Program-made: the position numbers and the translations under genes
Assembly: GCA_031272885.1 (NCBI GenBank)
Contig: JAISSX010000036.1
Location: forward strand, 1 to 64,000
Source of the DNA: Bifidobacteriaceae bacterium
GTDB taxonomy: Bacteria > Actinomycetota > Actinomycetes > Actinomycetales > WQXJ01
DNA length: 64,000 bases
Direction: 5' to 3'
Notes under the pieces: generated by a model
Told to the model about the DNA's origin: nothing
The model's database searches: none
Seen by the model: the letters and a program-made list of their open reading frames with translations, nothing else
Shown here: positions 16,765 through 28,336 of the stretch, in pieces
How positions within the stretch are numbered: the stretch's first letter is position 1
Layout: each line of letters begins with the position of its first letter

Positions 16765-18280
16765 CGGACACCTCTCCTTCCGCCCGCACGGCATCGCCGG
16801 CCGGCTCCCCACTACCCGCACCCACCGGCTCCCCAGGACCAGCCGGGACGGCATCGCCGGCCGGCATGGTGAGCCGCACCTCGGTGCCACGTTCCGGCGA
16901 ACTGACCAGTTCGGCCGTGCCGCCGTGGCGCCGCACCCGGCCCAGAATCGACTCGCGCACACCCAGGCGATCCGCCGCCACCTCAGCCAACGAGAAGCCC
17001 GCCCCCCGGTCGCGCACGAATACGGACACGGTACCGCCGGCCACCTCGGCGTACAGCGAGACCGGCGGGGCGCCGTGGCGGCAGGCGTTCAGCAGGGCCT
17101 CCCGCGTGGCGCTGACCAGGGCTTCCAGCGGCGCGGTGGGCAACGAATCACCCACCAGCACCACGCCAACCTCGACGCCGGTGATGTCTTCCACTTCGCC
17201 CGCCACCTCGCGCAGGCGGGCCGCCAGCGACGTGCCCGGCTGCGCCCGGTCCTGATACAGCCATTCGCGCAGTTCGCGTTCCTGGGCCCGGGCCAGGCGA
17301 CGCACCGCCTCTGGGTCGTCCGCCCTGGCCCGCAGCACCGCCAAGGTCTGCAGCACCGAATCATGCAGGTGGGCGGCGATGTCGGCCCGTTCGGACTCCC
17401 GAGCCCTAGCCGCCCGTTCGTCCCCCAACGCCCCAATCAACCGCAGCCACCAAGGCGCCAACACCAGCGCCACGCCGGCCAGCACCGCCAGGCCGGCCAG
17501 CAGCGCCCACAGCACCGACGACGGCCCCCGGTCCTGTGCGATCAACAGCGCAATACCCAGCACCACCAGCGCTAATGCGCCGATCAGCCGCAACCAGGAG
17601 ATCCCACGGGAGCGCGGCGCGGCGGCATCGGCCGTCTCAAGTTGGCTCCACGCCAACGCCAAGCCGCCCAACAGGGCCAGGCCCGGCAACAGCCACTGCC
17701 ACGGGATATCGGCCCCGAACCAGGCCGCCACCACCAGTCCCGCCAGCGCCACCAACAACACGCCCACCAGCAGGCGCAGGGCCGGCAACTGGCGGTCCGC
17801 CTGACGCAGTTTGGGCGCCAGCCGCGCCAGGGCGGGCGGCTTGGCAGAGGTGTCGCCGCTGGGCACCGTCAGGCAGAACCAGACATACAGCACCAGGCCG
17901 GCACCCAACAGCCCGGTCACCACGAAACCGATCCGCACGGCCTTCAGCTTCAAGCCCAGGTGGGTGGCTAGGCCGGCCGCCACGCCCGCGATCTTGCGGC
18001 CTTCCCTGGGGCGCACCAGCGGCGGGCGGGGTTTGGGCCGGAACAGTTCCGCCACCGGGTCCGGTGGGGCTTGGGTGGCGGCGGTGCCCGATGGCGCCGC
18101 GGCGGCCGGCGGCATCGGCGAACCACCCGGCATCGGCGAGCCAGGCGGGTTGGGCGGCGCGGCGGCGGTACCCGATGGCGCGGCGGCAGCCGGCGTGGGC
18201 ACCCCACCCCCAGGGGCCAAGCCTGGCCCACCGTCGATCCGCATGAGTTCATCGAACCACGGACCGCCCGTTAGAGACAC
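16748..18280 (-). CDS. PspC-domain sensor histidine kinase
   Basis: A 510-residue kinase. A disordered N-terminal segment of about 75 residues precedes a PspC domain (REGRKIAGVAAGLATHLGLKLKAVRIGFVV), followed by several membrane helices (to about 300), a HisKA_3 dimerisation helix with the phospho-accepting His in AAHLHDSVLQTL, and a HATPase domain (NACRHG, DRGAGF). This architecture is known in actinobacteria as a cell-envelope stress sensor next to NarL-type regulators. The GTG at 18280 is the longest start; an ATG at about 18244 is possible. It is divergent from a second PspC gene, a likely regulatory target. Confidence 0.9.
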   Translation of the reverse strand: MSLTGGPWFDELMRIDGGPGLAPGGGVPTPAAAAPSGTAAAPPNPPGSPMPGGSPMPPAAAAPSGTAATQAPPDPVAELFRPKPRPPLVRPREGRKIAGVAAGLATHLGLKLKAVRIGFVVTGLLGAGLVLYVWFCLTVPSGDTSAKPPALARLAPKLRQADRQLPALRLLVGVLLVALAGLVVAAWFGADIPWQWLLPGLALLGGLALAWSQLETADAAAPRSRGISWLRLIGALALVVLGIALLIAQDRGPSSVLWALLAGLAVLAGVALVLAPWWLRLIGALGDERAARARESERADIAAHLHDSVLQTLAVLRARADDPEAVRRLARAQERELREWLYQDRAQPGTSLAARLREVAGEVEDITGVEVGVVLVGDSLPTAPLEALVSATREALLNACRHGAPPVSLYAEVAGGTVSVFVRDRGAGFSLAEVAADRLGVRESILGRVRRHGGTAELVSSPERGTEVRLTMPAGDAVPAGPGEPVGAGSGEPAGDAVRAEGEVSDGVGK

Positions 18281-18392
18281 CCCAACAGCCCCCTCCGGGG
18301 CCTCAATCAGGGGTGTTTCCGGGCGAAATCAGGGGGACCTCAGGGTGGTTCCCCCATAGCGGGCGCCGCCCGGCCGGGCCAGTCTTGATGCC

Positions 18393-20303
18393 ATGAGCAC
18401 AAGCGTTCCTCCTCCCGCCGGCCCCGGCCCCGCCCCGCTGCGGCCGCCCGCCGGCCAAGGTTTTTTCAACTGGGTCCGCCAACAAGGCTTGTGGCGGACC
18501 GATGATCGCTGGCTGGGCGGCGTGTCCGCCGGGCTGGCCCACCGGCTGGGTTGGGACCCGCTGATTGTGCGCGGCCTGTTCATTGTGGCCGCCTTCTTCA
18601 GCGGCGTCGGCCCGCTGGTCTACGGCGCCGCCTGGCTGCTGTTGCCCGAGGCCTCAGACGGCCGCATCCACGCCCAAGAGGCGCTGTCCGGCCGTTGGAC
18701 CGCCGGCACCGTGGGCGGCATTCTGATGTTCATTGCCGGCACCGTCAGCGCCCCGATTTGGCTAGTGCACACCGGCCCGGTGGGCCTTGGTTGGGCCCTG
18801 TTGGTGCTGGTGGCCGCCCTAGTGGTGGTGGCCGTGTCGACCCGCGGCAACCAGGCCACGCCGTGGCAGGCCCCGGCCGCCGGCCCAGCACCCTACGCCG
18901 CCTACACGGCTCCAGGCACCCCCGCCGGAGGCCCCGCTCCCTACGCTGCGGCCGCCATGCCGCCACCGTACGTGCCTACCGGAAGCCCGGCCGCGACATC
19001 GGGCACCGTGCCATTCCAGGGGCCGCCCCCTTTCACGGGTACAGAGCCTGAAGCCGTGGGCACCCCCGCCGTGCCCGATGGCGTGCCGTCCGGCTCAGGT
19101 GCCGGCGCGGCGTCGTCCAGCGTGCCGTTCCAGGCGCCGCCCGCCTATCAGACGCCGGCGCCAACCACCACCTACGCCGTGCCGCCGCCGTATGTGCCCG
19201 CCACCCAGGCGAAGGCGCCCAAGCCGCCCAAGCCGGCGCGCCCGGTGATGCCGCCGCCCCCGCCCCAGCCCAGGCGCCGCCGCGGCGGCGTGGTGACCTA
19301 CTGCCTGGTGGGCCTGGTCTTCCTGGCGCTGGCCGCCATTATGGTGCTGGAACGCTCCACCGACGTGTTGGACGGCCTGTTCGTGACCGCCTTCGCCGTG
19401 GGCGTGGTGCTGGGGTTGCACGGCCTGGGCCTGATCGTGTTGGGTCTGTGCGGGCGGCGCGTGGGCGGCTTCGTGGCCGCCACCATCCCGCTGGTGATCC
19501 TGGCCGGGCCGGTCACCGCCACCTCGCAGGCGGCCCACATGGCCGGCGGCGCGCTGCGGATCGGCGAGTACAGCTACAGCCCTGACAACGTCGCCGACTT
19601 GCCGTCCACGTACGGCGTCTCGATGGGCGACCTGGGGCTGGACTTGACCGGGCTGGACCTAACCGCGGATTCGACGCCGGTCAACGTGGAGACGCAACTG
19701 GGCATTGGCCTGGCCGAGATCTACCTGCCCGATAATGTGCCGATCCGGATCCAGGCACACGTCGAGGCCGGTTCGATCTACCTGGGGGGCCAGTCTTGGA
19801 GCCGATCCTCTAACTGGTCGTTCGACTGGGAGACCACCTGGTCACACAACCAGTTGTTCGGCACGGCCGTGAGCCCCAGCGCCTCCAACACCGCCAACGA
19901 TGACGTGCTGCGCTGGCGTGGCTACACCGCCTTGTCCACCAACCGGGCCACCGATTGGGCCGGGCAGTTCCAGTTCGATGAAGGCGATGGCCTGAGCATC
20001 TGGCTGGTGGCCGAATCGCCCGAGGTGGCAGATGGTGCCGAACCGGTCATCACTTTGACGGTCGATTGCGCCATGGGCCGTATCGAAATCTGGCAACCGA
20101 CCAGCGGCAACAACATCGAGCCGGTCGAACCCGTCGAACCCCTGGATCCAGACGGCCAGGTGCTGCCCGATGAGGCCTCAGCCGAACCTTCGGCCGGCGC
20201 CAGCCGGCCGGCCAGCCAATCCACCCAGTCCAACAACGGGAACACCGGCAGCGATCCTCGCTTGCCTGACCTGCCTGCCATTCCATCAGAGCCCCAAGAC
20301 TGA
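18393..20303 (+). CDS. PspC-domain membrane protein with LiaF-like C-terminal domain
   Basis: A 636-residue protein. The PspC domain (about 30-90: LWRTDDRWLGGVSAGLAHRLGWDP) spans the membrane, a Pro-rich cytosolic linker (about 160-290) follows, then two or three further helices (about 295-390). The exported region (about 395-560) has a DUF4097/LiaF-like beta-helix look (DLTGLDLTADSTPVNVETQLGIGLAEI). The end is a Ser/Asn/Pro tail. PspC and LiaF relatives monitor membrane or cell-wall damage. The gene is divergent from the PspC kinase and followed by a small two-helix membrane protein gene. Confidence 0.82.
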   Translation: MSTSVPPPAGPGPAPLRPPAGQGFFNWVRQQGLWRTDDRWLGGVSAGLAHRLGWDPLIVRGLFIVAAFFSGVGPLVYGAAWLLLPEASDGRIHAQEALSGRWTAGTVGGILMFIAGTVSAPIWLVHTGPVGLGWALLVLVAALVVVAVSTRGNQATPWQAPAAGPAPYAAYTAPGTPAGGPAPYAAAAMPPPYVPTGSPAATSGTVPFQGPPPFTGTEPEAVGTPAVPDGVPSGSGAGAASSSVPFQAPPAYQTPAPTTTYAVPPPYVPATQAKAPKPPKPARPVMPPPPPQPRRRRGGVVTYCLVGLVFLALAAIMVLERSTDVLDGLFVTAFAVGVVLGLHGLGLIVLGLCGRRVGGFVAATIPLVILAGPVTATSQAAHMAGGALRIGEYSYSPDNVADLPSTYGVSMGDLGLDLTGLDLTADSTPVNVETQLGIGLAEIYLPDNVPIRIQAHVEAGSIYLGGQSWSRSSNWSFDWETTWSHNQLFGTAVSPSASNTANDDVLRWRGYTALSTNRATDWAGQFQFDEGDGLSIWLVAESPEVADGAEPVITLTVDCAMGRIEIWQPTSGNNIEPVEPVEPLDPDGQVLPDEASAEPSAGASRPASQSTQSNNGNTGSDPRLPDLPAIPSEPQD

Positions 20304-20320
20304 CCCACAGGAGACCTACC

Positions 20321-20845
20321 ATGAGCGAGAAATTCGACGAGGCGGCCCAGGCCGCCGCAGAAGTGACCGAGACCAGCGAACTGCCGCTGGAAGCAACTGG
20401 GCTGGCTGAACAGGTCCAGGAGGAGGCGCCGGCCGCAACGACACCGCTGCCGAGTTTGGCCGCCGAACCAGTGGCGGCCGTGGCCAGCGCAGACGCGACG
20501 GCCTCCGCTATGGCCAGCCCCCTGCCGGGCGTGACCGCCCCTGGGTTTGGCGCGGCCCCTACGGTGACCGCACCGGCGGTGGCGGCCGCGGCACCGGCGG
20601 TGGCGGCGGCCCCCGGCCCCTACCAGCCCCAGTTCTGGGCCGGACCGGCGCCGGTCAAGACCGGCCCCCGGGTTGGGGTGATCGTCTGGGGCTTCATCAT
20701 CATCGCGATGGCCGTCTGGATCATCGCGGTCGCCAGCGGCTTCATGATCGACGGCCAGTTGGCCCTGATCATCATCCTGGCCGGTGCCGGGGCGGCCTTG
20801 ATTCTCAGCGCCTTGATCGCTGCCACCAGGCGCAACCGCACCTAG
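20321..20845 (+). CDS. Small membrane protein, unknown function
   Basis: A 174-residue protein with a disordered Ala/Pro/Glu N-terminal half and two membrane helices near the C-terminus (about 118-140 and 145-167), ending TRRNRT. It starts 17 bases after the PspC gene with GGAGA upstream, so it is probably in the same operon. No family was recognised. Confidence 0.7.
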   Translation: MSEKFDEAAQAAAEVTETSELPLEATGLAEQVQEEAPAATTPLPSLAAEPVAAVASADATASAMASPLPGVTAPGFGAAPTVTAPAVAAAAPAVAAAPGPYQPQFWAGPAPVKTGPRVGVIVWGFIIIAMAVWIIAVASGFMIDGQLALIIILAGAGAALILSALIAATRRNRT

Positions 20846-20909
20846 CAGCCGGCGGCGCCACACCTAGCGGTGCCACACACATCCCCGGGGTTGGAGGAGG
20901 GCCAGCCCC

Positions 20910-21090
20910 GGGGGTTACAGGGGACGGTTCCGTGTAACATGTTGCAGTGCTACTGCAACATGTGTCACGGAACCGTCCCCTGTAACCCCCGGAACCGTCC
21001 CCTGTAACCCCGGAACCGTCCCCTGTAACCCCCGGAACCGTCCCCTGTAACCCCCGGAACCGTCCCCTGTAACCCCCGGAACCGTCCCTC
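20910..21090. repeat. Long palindrome followed by 22-bp tandem repeats
   Basis: Perfect 25-bp inverted arms (20910-20934 and 20966-20990) surround a second 12-bp perfect stem (ACATGTTGCAGT/ACTGCAACATGT around GCT). The right arm then repeats in tandem: units starting GGAACCGTCCCCTG lie at 20969, 20991 (21 bp), 21012, 21034 and 21056, with a broken sixth at 21078. The arm sequence is of the REP-like GGGACGGTTC type seen near Y1/RAYT transposases in other bacteria; no such transposase is in the window. It separates the PspC operon from glgP. Confidence 0.9.
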
Positions 21091-21106
21091 TTGGCCTACC
21101 CCGCGG

Positions 21107-23680
21107 CTAGGCCTGGGTGATCAGGCCCAGGTCGGCCGGGCCGGCCAGCAGGGCGTGCCGCGGCACCACGCGCACGGTGTAGCCGAACGATCCGGACCGG
21201 TCAAGGTTGATCGAACCGGTGAAGCTATGGCGGCCCCCGGCCAGCGACCCGGCCAGCGCCAGCGACTCGGTCTTGTAGCCCTTGCCCAGCGAATCGGCCT
21301 CGGTCGCCCGGCCGTACGCCACCTGCACGTCCACGTCATCGGGCGACAGGCCATCCAGCGACACCACGGCGGTGACCTGGACCACGTCACCCACGTGCAC
21401 CACCTCGCCGATGCCGCCCGTCTCCACGGTCTCAACCCGCACCGCGCCCCAGGCGCCCCGCACCTTGGCCTTCCAGGCGGCCAGGGCCTTAGCCCCGGCA
21501 AAATCATCGGACGCCAAGGCCCGCCCGGCCACGGCGGCCGGGGTGTAGAGGCGCTCCACGTATTCGGCCACCATGCGGGTGGCCTGCAGCTTGGGGGCCA
21601 GGGTGGCCAGGGTGTGGCGCACCATCTCCAGCCAGGTGACGGGCAGGCCGCGGGCGTCCTTGGCGTAGAAGCGCGGCGCCACCTCGTTCTCGATCAGGTC
21701 GTACAGCGCCGCCGCCTCCAGGTCGTCCCGGCGCCCCGGGTCGGTCACGCCATCGGCCGTGGGGATGGCCCAGCCGTTCTGGCCGTCGTACCACTCGTCC
21801 CACCAGCCGTCCAGGATGGACAGGTTGAGGGCACCGTTGATGGCGGCCTTCATACCCGAAGTGCCGCAGGCCTCCAACGGCCGCAACGGGTTGTTCAACC
21901 ACACGTCGCAGCCGGGGAACAGGGTCTTGGCCATGGCCATGTCGTAGTTGGGCAGGAAGACGATCTTGCCGCGCACCTCGGGGTCTTCGCTGAAGTGCAC
22001 CAGCTCTTGGATCAGGGTCTTACCCAGTTCGTCGGCCGGGTGGGCCTTGCCGGCGATGACGATCTGGACCGGCCGCTTCGGGTCGGTCAACAGCTTCTTC
22101 AACCGGGCCGGATCGCGCAGCATCAACGTGAGCCGCTTATAGGTGGGCACCCGCCGGGCAAAACCGATGGTCAACACGTCCGGCGACAGGGCCGAGTCGA
22201 CCCAGCCCAGTTCGGCCGGCGAGACACCACGCGTCAGGTATGAGGCCCGCACCCGTTCGCGGGCCTCCTCCACCAGCCGCGAGCGCGAAGCCCGGCGCAG
22301 GTCCCACAAGGTCTGGTCCGACACCACGTTCGGGTCCAGCCAGGCCTCCGAGCCCTGGGCGTCCGGCCCTTCGCCGATCTGGACGGCCTCCAGTTCGCGG
22401 TAGGTCCGGTCGATCCAGGAGGGGCTGTGGACGCCGTTGGTGACAGAGGTGATCGGCACCTCATCCGGGTCGAAGCCCGGCCACAAGCCGGCGAACATGA
22501 CCCGCGACACGGCGCCGTGCAGCAGCGACACGCCGTTGGCGCGCCCGCCCAGGCGCAGGCCCATGACAGCCATGTTGAACACGGCCGGGTCGCCGCCCTG
22601 GTAGTCCTCGGCCCCAAGGGCCAGAATCTTGGCCACGTCCACCCCTGGGGTGGCCAGGGCGCCGGTGAAGTACTTCGCCACCAGCCCGCCGTCGAACCGG
22701 TCGATGCCGGCCGGCACGGGCGTGTGCGTCGTGAAGACAGTGGAGCCGCGGGCGGCCTCCAGGCCGTCCTCGAAGGTGAGCCCCTGGGCCACGTACTCCT
22801 TGATCCGCTCAATGCCCAAGAAGCCGGCGTGGCCCTCGTTGGTGTGGAACACCTCGGGCGCCGGGGCGCCGGTCAGGCGAGAGTAGGCCCGCAGCGCCTT
22901 GACGCCGCCCATGCCCAGCAGCAGTTCCTGTTGCAGGCGGTGTTCGCCGCCGCCGCCATACAGCCGATCGGTGACGGACCGGGCCTGGTCGTCGTTGTCC
23001 GGCACGTTCGAATCGAGCAGCAGCAGCGGCACCCGGCCCACCTGGGCCTTCCAGATGTAGGCCCGTAGGCTGCGGCTTTCGGGCAGGCCAAGGGTCACCA
23101 CCACCGGTTTGCCGTCGGCCTCGCGCAGCATCGACAGCGGCAGGCCGTCCGGGTCCAGCACCGGGTAGGTTTCGGACTGCCAGCCGTCCCGCGTCAGGGC
23201 CTGCTTGAAGTAGCCGGCGCCGTACAGCAGGCCCACGCCCACAATCGGCACACCCAGGTCAGAGGCGGACTTGAGGTGGTCACCAGCCAGAATGCCCAGG
23301 CCGCCGGAGTATTGGGGCAGCACGGCGGTGATGCCGAACTCGGGCGAGAAGTAAGCGATGGCCGATGGCGCGTCGGCACCGAGGGACTTCTGGTACCAGC
23401 GCGGTTCTTCCATGTACCGCTGCAGATCGGCCGCCAGGCCGTTCAGCCGGTCCACGAAGTCTTGGTCTTGGGCCAGTTCGGCCAGGCGACTGGCCTCGAG
23501 CGAACCGAGCAGGGCCACGGGGTCTCCGCCCACTTCGCGCCAGGCCTTGGGGTCCATCGATTCGAACAGGTCCCGCGTTGGCGCATGCCAGGACCAACGC
23601 AGGTTGGTGGCAAGCTCATCGAGGGCCGCGATCGACTGGGGTAGGACGGTGCGGACGGTAAAGCGGCGTATCAATCTCAC
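21107..23680 (-). CDS. glgP: Alpha-glucan (glycogen) phosphorylase
   Basis: An 857-residue GT35 phosphorylase of the short, DUF3417-containing branch (N-terminal LATNLRWSWH...). It releases glucose 1-phosphate from alpha-1,4-glucan ends. The pyridoxal-phosphate region is visible as EACGTSGMKAAINGALNLSILDGWWDEW; other active-site stretches are YSGGLGILAGDHLK, HTNEGHAG and VTNGVHSPSW. The GTG start is seven bases after a TAGGCT box. It is divergent from glgE, placing glucan breakdown and synthesis at one control region of about 75 bases. Confidence 0.95.
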   Translation of the reverse strand: MRLIRRFTVRTVLPQSIAALDELATNLRWSWHAPTRDLFESMDPKAWREVGGDPVALLGSLEASRLAELAQDQDFVDRLNGLAADLQRYMEEPRWYQKSLGADAPSAIAYFSPEFGITAVLPQYSGGLGILAGDHLKSASDLGVPIVGVGLLYGAGYFKQALTRDGWQSETYPVLDPDGLPLSMLREADGKPVVVTLGLPESRSLRAYIWKAQVGRVPLLLLDSNVPDNDDQARSVTDRLYGGGGEHRLQQELLLGMGGVKALRAYSRLTGAPAPEVFHTNEGHAGFLGIERIKEYVAQGLTFEDGLEAARGSTVFTTHTPVPAGIDRFDGGLVAKYFTGALATPGVDVAKILALGAEDYQGGDPAVFNMAVMGLRLGGRANGVSLLHGAVSRVMFAGLWPGFDPDEVPITSVTNGVHSPSWIDRTYRELEAVQIGEGPDAQGSEAWLDPNVVSDQTLWDLRRASRSRLVEEARERVRASYLTRGVSPAELGWVDSALSPDVLTIGFARRVPTYKRLTLMLRDPARLKKLLTDPKRPVQIVIAGKAHPADELGKTLIQELVHFSEDPEVRGKIVFLPNYDMAMAKTLFPGCDVWLNNPLRPLEACGTSGMKAAINGALNLSILDGWWDEWYDGQNGWAIPTADGVTDPGRRDDLEAAALYDLIENEVAPRFYAKDARGLPVTWLEMVRHTLATLAPKLQATRMVAEYVERLYTPAAVAGRALASDDFAGAKALAAWKAKVRGAWGAVRVETVETGGIGEVVHVGDVVQVTAVVSLDGLSPDDVDVQVAYGRATEADSLGKGYKTESLALAGSLAGGRHSFTGSINLDRSGSFGYTVRVVPRHALLAGPADLGLITQA

Positions 23681-23755
23681 TTGCGCGAGCCTACCGTGTC
23701 ACACTCGCCCGTGCCCGTGACCCATGGCCGGGCCGTTACGGGATAGGTTGTGTAT
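23681..23755. promoter_or_regulatory. Divergent glgP/glgE promoter region
   Basis: Rightward, TAGGTT (23744-23749) is followed by GTGTAT and the GTG at 23756. Leftward, TAGGCT (23693-23688) is followed by seven bases and the GTG at 23680. Both transcripts therefore look leaderless. No shared operator palindrome was identified. Confidence 0.5.
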
Positions 23756-25801
<2,046 letters not shown>

Positions 25802-25831
25802 GGGGGTGCCCGGCCCGCTGGCGACCGACCG

Positions 25832-25878
25832 AAACTGCTCGGATTTACGGACGGCCGCAAATCCGTGCAGTTTTGCAC
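25832..25878. repeat. Palindromic repeat, copy 1 (after glgE)
   Basis: A 42-bp imperfect palindrome: AAACTGC-T-CGGATTT pairs with AAATCCG-T-GCAGTTT around a 12-base centre. TTTTGCACCC follows. A near-identical copy is at 28251. It could also act as a terminator for glgE. Confidence 0.85.
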
Positions 25879-26000
25879 CCAGGCCGGACCGGGCGCCATC
25901 GGGCACTGTGACCTACGTCACATCACGCGGCCGCCCGGCCACGTCAAGAACGGCCCTTACGGCCCCCAACACCCCCTGATGGACGTGCCAAAGTTGTTCC

Positions 26001-28184
26001 ATGACCTCGGCATCCGTTGTACCTGCTCCAGTTGATACTTCGGTGTTGTGGGCGGTGGCCCACGGCATGTACTACGACCCCCACTCGGTGTTGGGCGCCC
26101 ACGTCCACCAGGGACACGTCACCGTGCGTACCCTGCGGCCGCTGGCGGACAAGGTGGTCATCGTCACCCAAGAGCACCAAGTGGAAGCCACCCACGAACA
26201 GGACGGCATCTGGGTGGCCGTGTTGCCCGATGCCGCCGTGCCGGATTACCGGGTGGACGTCACCTACGGCGACCTCACCACCCGTAACGACGACCCATAC
26301 CGCTACCTGCCCACCCTGGGCGAACTCGACATGCAGTTGATCCGGGAAGGCCGCCACGAGGAACTGTGGCGGGCGTTGGGCTCCCACATGCGGCACTTCC
26401 CCTCCCCCATGGGTGACGTGACGGGCGCCAGTTTCGCGGTTTGGGCGCCGGACGCCCAGGCGGTGCGGGTGGTGGGTGATTTCAACTCGTGGGCTTCGGG
26501 GGCCACGGCACTGCGCTCGCTGGGCAGTTCCGGCGTCTGGGAGGTGTTTGTGCCCGGGGTGGAGCCGGGCGCCAAGTACAAGTATGAGATCCAGACCCGC
26601 GAAGGCTACTGGGTCCAGAAGGCGGACCCGATGGCGCGGCGCACCGAGGCGCCCCCGGCTACCGCCTCGGTGGTGGAAGAGTCCCACTACGAGTGGGGCG
26701 ATGCCGCCTGGCTGGACAAGCGGGCGGCCACCAACCCGCACCTGGGCCCGATGAGCATCTACGAGGTCCACATCGGGTCCTGGCAGGAGGGCCTAGGCTA
26801 CCGCGAACTGGCCACTGACCTGGTGGAATACGTCAAAGAGATGGGCTTCACGCATGTGGAGTTCATGCCCGTGGCGGAACACCCGTTCACGCCCTCGTGG
26901 GGCTACCAGGTGACCGGCTACTACGCCCCCACCGCCCGCTACGGCGCGCCGGATGACTTCCGCTACCTGGTGGACCAACTGCACCAGGCCGGCATCGGTG
27001 TCATCCTGGACTGGGTGCCGGCCCACTTCCCCAAGGACGCCTTTGCCTTGGCCCGGTTCGACGGTTCTTGCTTGTATGAATACCCGGACCCGCAGAAGGG
27101 CGAACACCCCGACTGGGGCACGTTGGTGTTCAACTTCGGCCGCACCGAGGTGCGCAACTTCCTGGTGGCCAACGCCTGCTACTGGTTCGAGGAGTTCCAC
27201 GCCGATGCCCTGCGGGTCGACGCCGTGGCCTCCATGCTGTACCTGGACTATTCGCGCAAGGACGGGCAGTGGAGCCCCAACCAGTACGGCGGGCGAGAAA
27301 ACCTGGAAGCGATCTCCTTCTTGCAGGAAACCACCGCCACGGCCTATAAGCGCTACCCCGGCGTGGTCATGATTGCGGAAGAATCCACCGCCTGGCCGGG
27401 TGTGACCGCACCCACCAGCGGCGGCGGCCTGGGCTTCGGCTTCAAGTGGAACATGGGCTGGATGAACGACACCCTGCGCTACCTGCGGGAAGACCCGGTC
27501 AACCGCAAGTACCACCACGGCGAGATCACGTTCTCCATGGTCTACGCCTACTCCGAGAACTACATCCTGCCGCTGTCGCACGACGAAGTGGTACACGGCA
27601 AGGGCTCGCTCTATTCGAAGATGCCGGGCGATCACTGGCAGAAGATGGCCGGCCTGCGCTCCCTGTTCGCCTACCAGTGGTCCCATCCAGGCAAGCAACT
27701 GCTGTTCATGGGCTCCGAGTTCGGCCAAGAAGTGGAGTGGGGCGAAGGCCATTCGCTGGACTGGTGGCTGCTGGACCTGGCGGACCGCGCCGGGCTGGCC
27801 GCCCTGGTGAAGCAGTTGAACACCGTCTACCGGGCCCACCCGGCCCTGTGGACGTTGGATTCCGACCCGGGCGGCTTCGAGTGGATCGACGCCAATGACG
27901 GCAACCGCAACACCTTGGCCTACATCCGCAAGTCCCCCGACGGCCAGATGCTGGTGGCAGTGATCAACTTCGCCGGCACGCCCCATGAGGGCTACCGCCT
28001 GGCGCTGCCCAAGGGCGGGCGCTGGCTAGAGGTGCTGAACACGGACGCACCGGAGTTCGGCGGTTCCGGGGTGGGCAACCTGGGTGCGGTCGAGGCCGAA
28101 GAGTTGCCGTGGTACGGCCGGCCCTATTCGGCCGCCGTGCGGGTGCCGCCGCTGGGCGCGGTCTGGTTCGTGCCGGAAGGCTGA
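26001..28184 (+). CDS. glgB: 1,4-alpha-glucan branching enzyme
   Basis: A 727-residue GH13_9 enzyme that transfers alpha-1,4 segments to 6-positions to make branches. Two N-terminal beta domains (about 15-105 and 115-215, the CBM48 part with [18 protein letters not shown]) lead to the barrel. Catalytic stretches are [10 protein letters not shown] (nucleophile Asp), IAEESTAWP (Glu) and [10 protein letters not shown]. Its length is normal for the family. It works on the GlgE product; the gene lies 200 bases downstream of glgE and is bounded by two copies of the same palindrome. Confidence 0.96.
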   Translation: MTSASVVPAPVDTSVLWAVAHGMYYDPHSVLGAHVHQGHVTVRTLRPLADKVVIVTQEHQVEATHEQDGIWVAVLPDAAVPDYRVDVTYGDLTTRNDDPYRYLPTLGELDMQLIREGRHEELWRALGSHMRHFPSPMGDVTGASFAVWAPDAQAVRVVGDFNSWASGATALRSLGSSGVWEVFVPGVEPGAKYKYEIQTREGYWVQKADPMARRTEAPPATASVVEESHYEWGDAAWLDKRAATNPHLGPMSIYEVHIGSWQEGLGYRELATDLVEYVKEMGFTHVEFMPVAEHPFTPSWGYQVTGYYAPTARYGAPDDFRYLVDQLHQAGIGVILDWVPAHFPKDAFALARFDGSCLYEYPDPQKGEHPDWGTLVFNFGRTEVRNFLVANACYWFEEFHADALRVDAVASMLYLDYSRKDGQWSPNQYGGRENLEAISFLQETTATAYKRYPGVVMIAEESTAWPGVTAPTSGGGLGFGFKWNMGWMNDTLRYLREDPVNRKYHHGEITFSMVYAYSENYILPLSHDEVVHGKGSLYSKMPGDHWQKMAGLRSLFAYQWSHPGKQLLFMGSEFGQEVEWGEGHSLDWWLLDLADRAGLAALVKQLNTVYRAHPALWTLDSDPGGFEWIDANDGNRNTLAYIRKSPDGQMLVAVINFAGTPHEGYRLALPKGGRWLEVLNTDAPEFGGSGVGNLGAVEAEELPWYGRPYSAAVRVPPLGAVWFVPEG

Positions 28185-28250
28185 GCCCCGGCGGGGCGGG
28201 TCCGGGGGCACCGGCCCCGGGGCCGGGCATCGCCCCGGGCACGGGCCAAG

Positions 28251-28297
28251 ACTGCGCGGATTTACAGACGGCCGTAAATCCGTGCAGTTTTGCACCC
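28251..28297. repeat. Palindromic repeat, copy 2 (after glgB)
   Basis: ACTGC-G-CGGATTTA pairs with TAAATCCG-T-GCAGT around CAGACGGCCG; GCAGTTTTGCACCCAG is identical to copy 1. Both copies have the same orientation and lie just after the stops of glgE and glgB. Confidence 0.85.
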
Positions 28298-28336
28298 AGA
28301 CCCGGCGACTCTAGGGCCGGGGGCGGGCCGGAGCTG

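Noticed and set aside
20969-21090. Tandem 22-bp repeats considered as a CRISPR array
   Set aside because: The units abut with no spacers and no cas genes are present.
21155-22243. 362-codon plus-strand open frame opposite glgP
   Set aside because: It is a shadow of the conserved phosphorylase on the other strand, with no ribosome site or recognisable domain.
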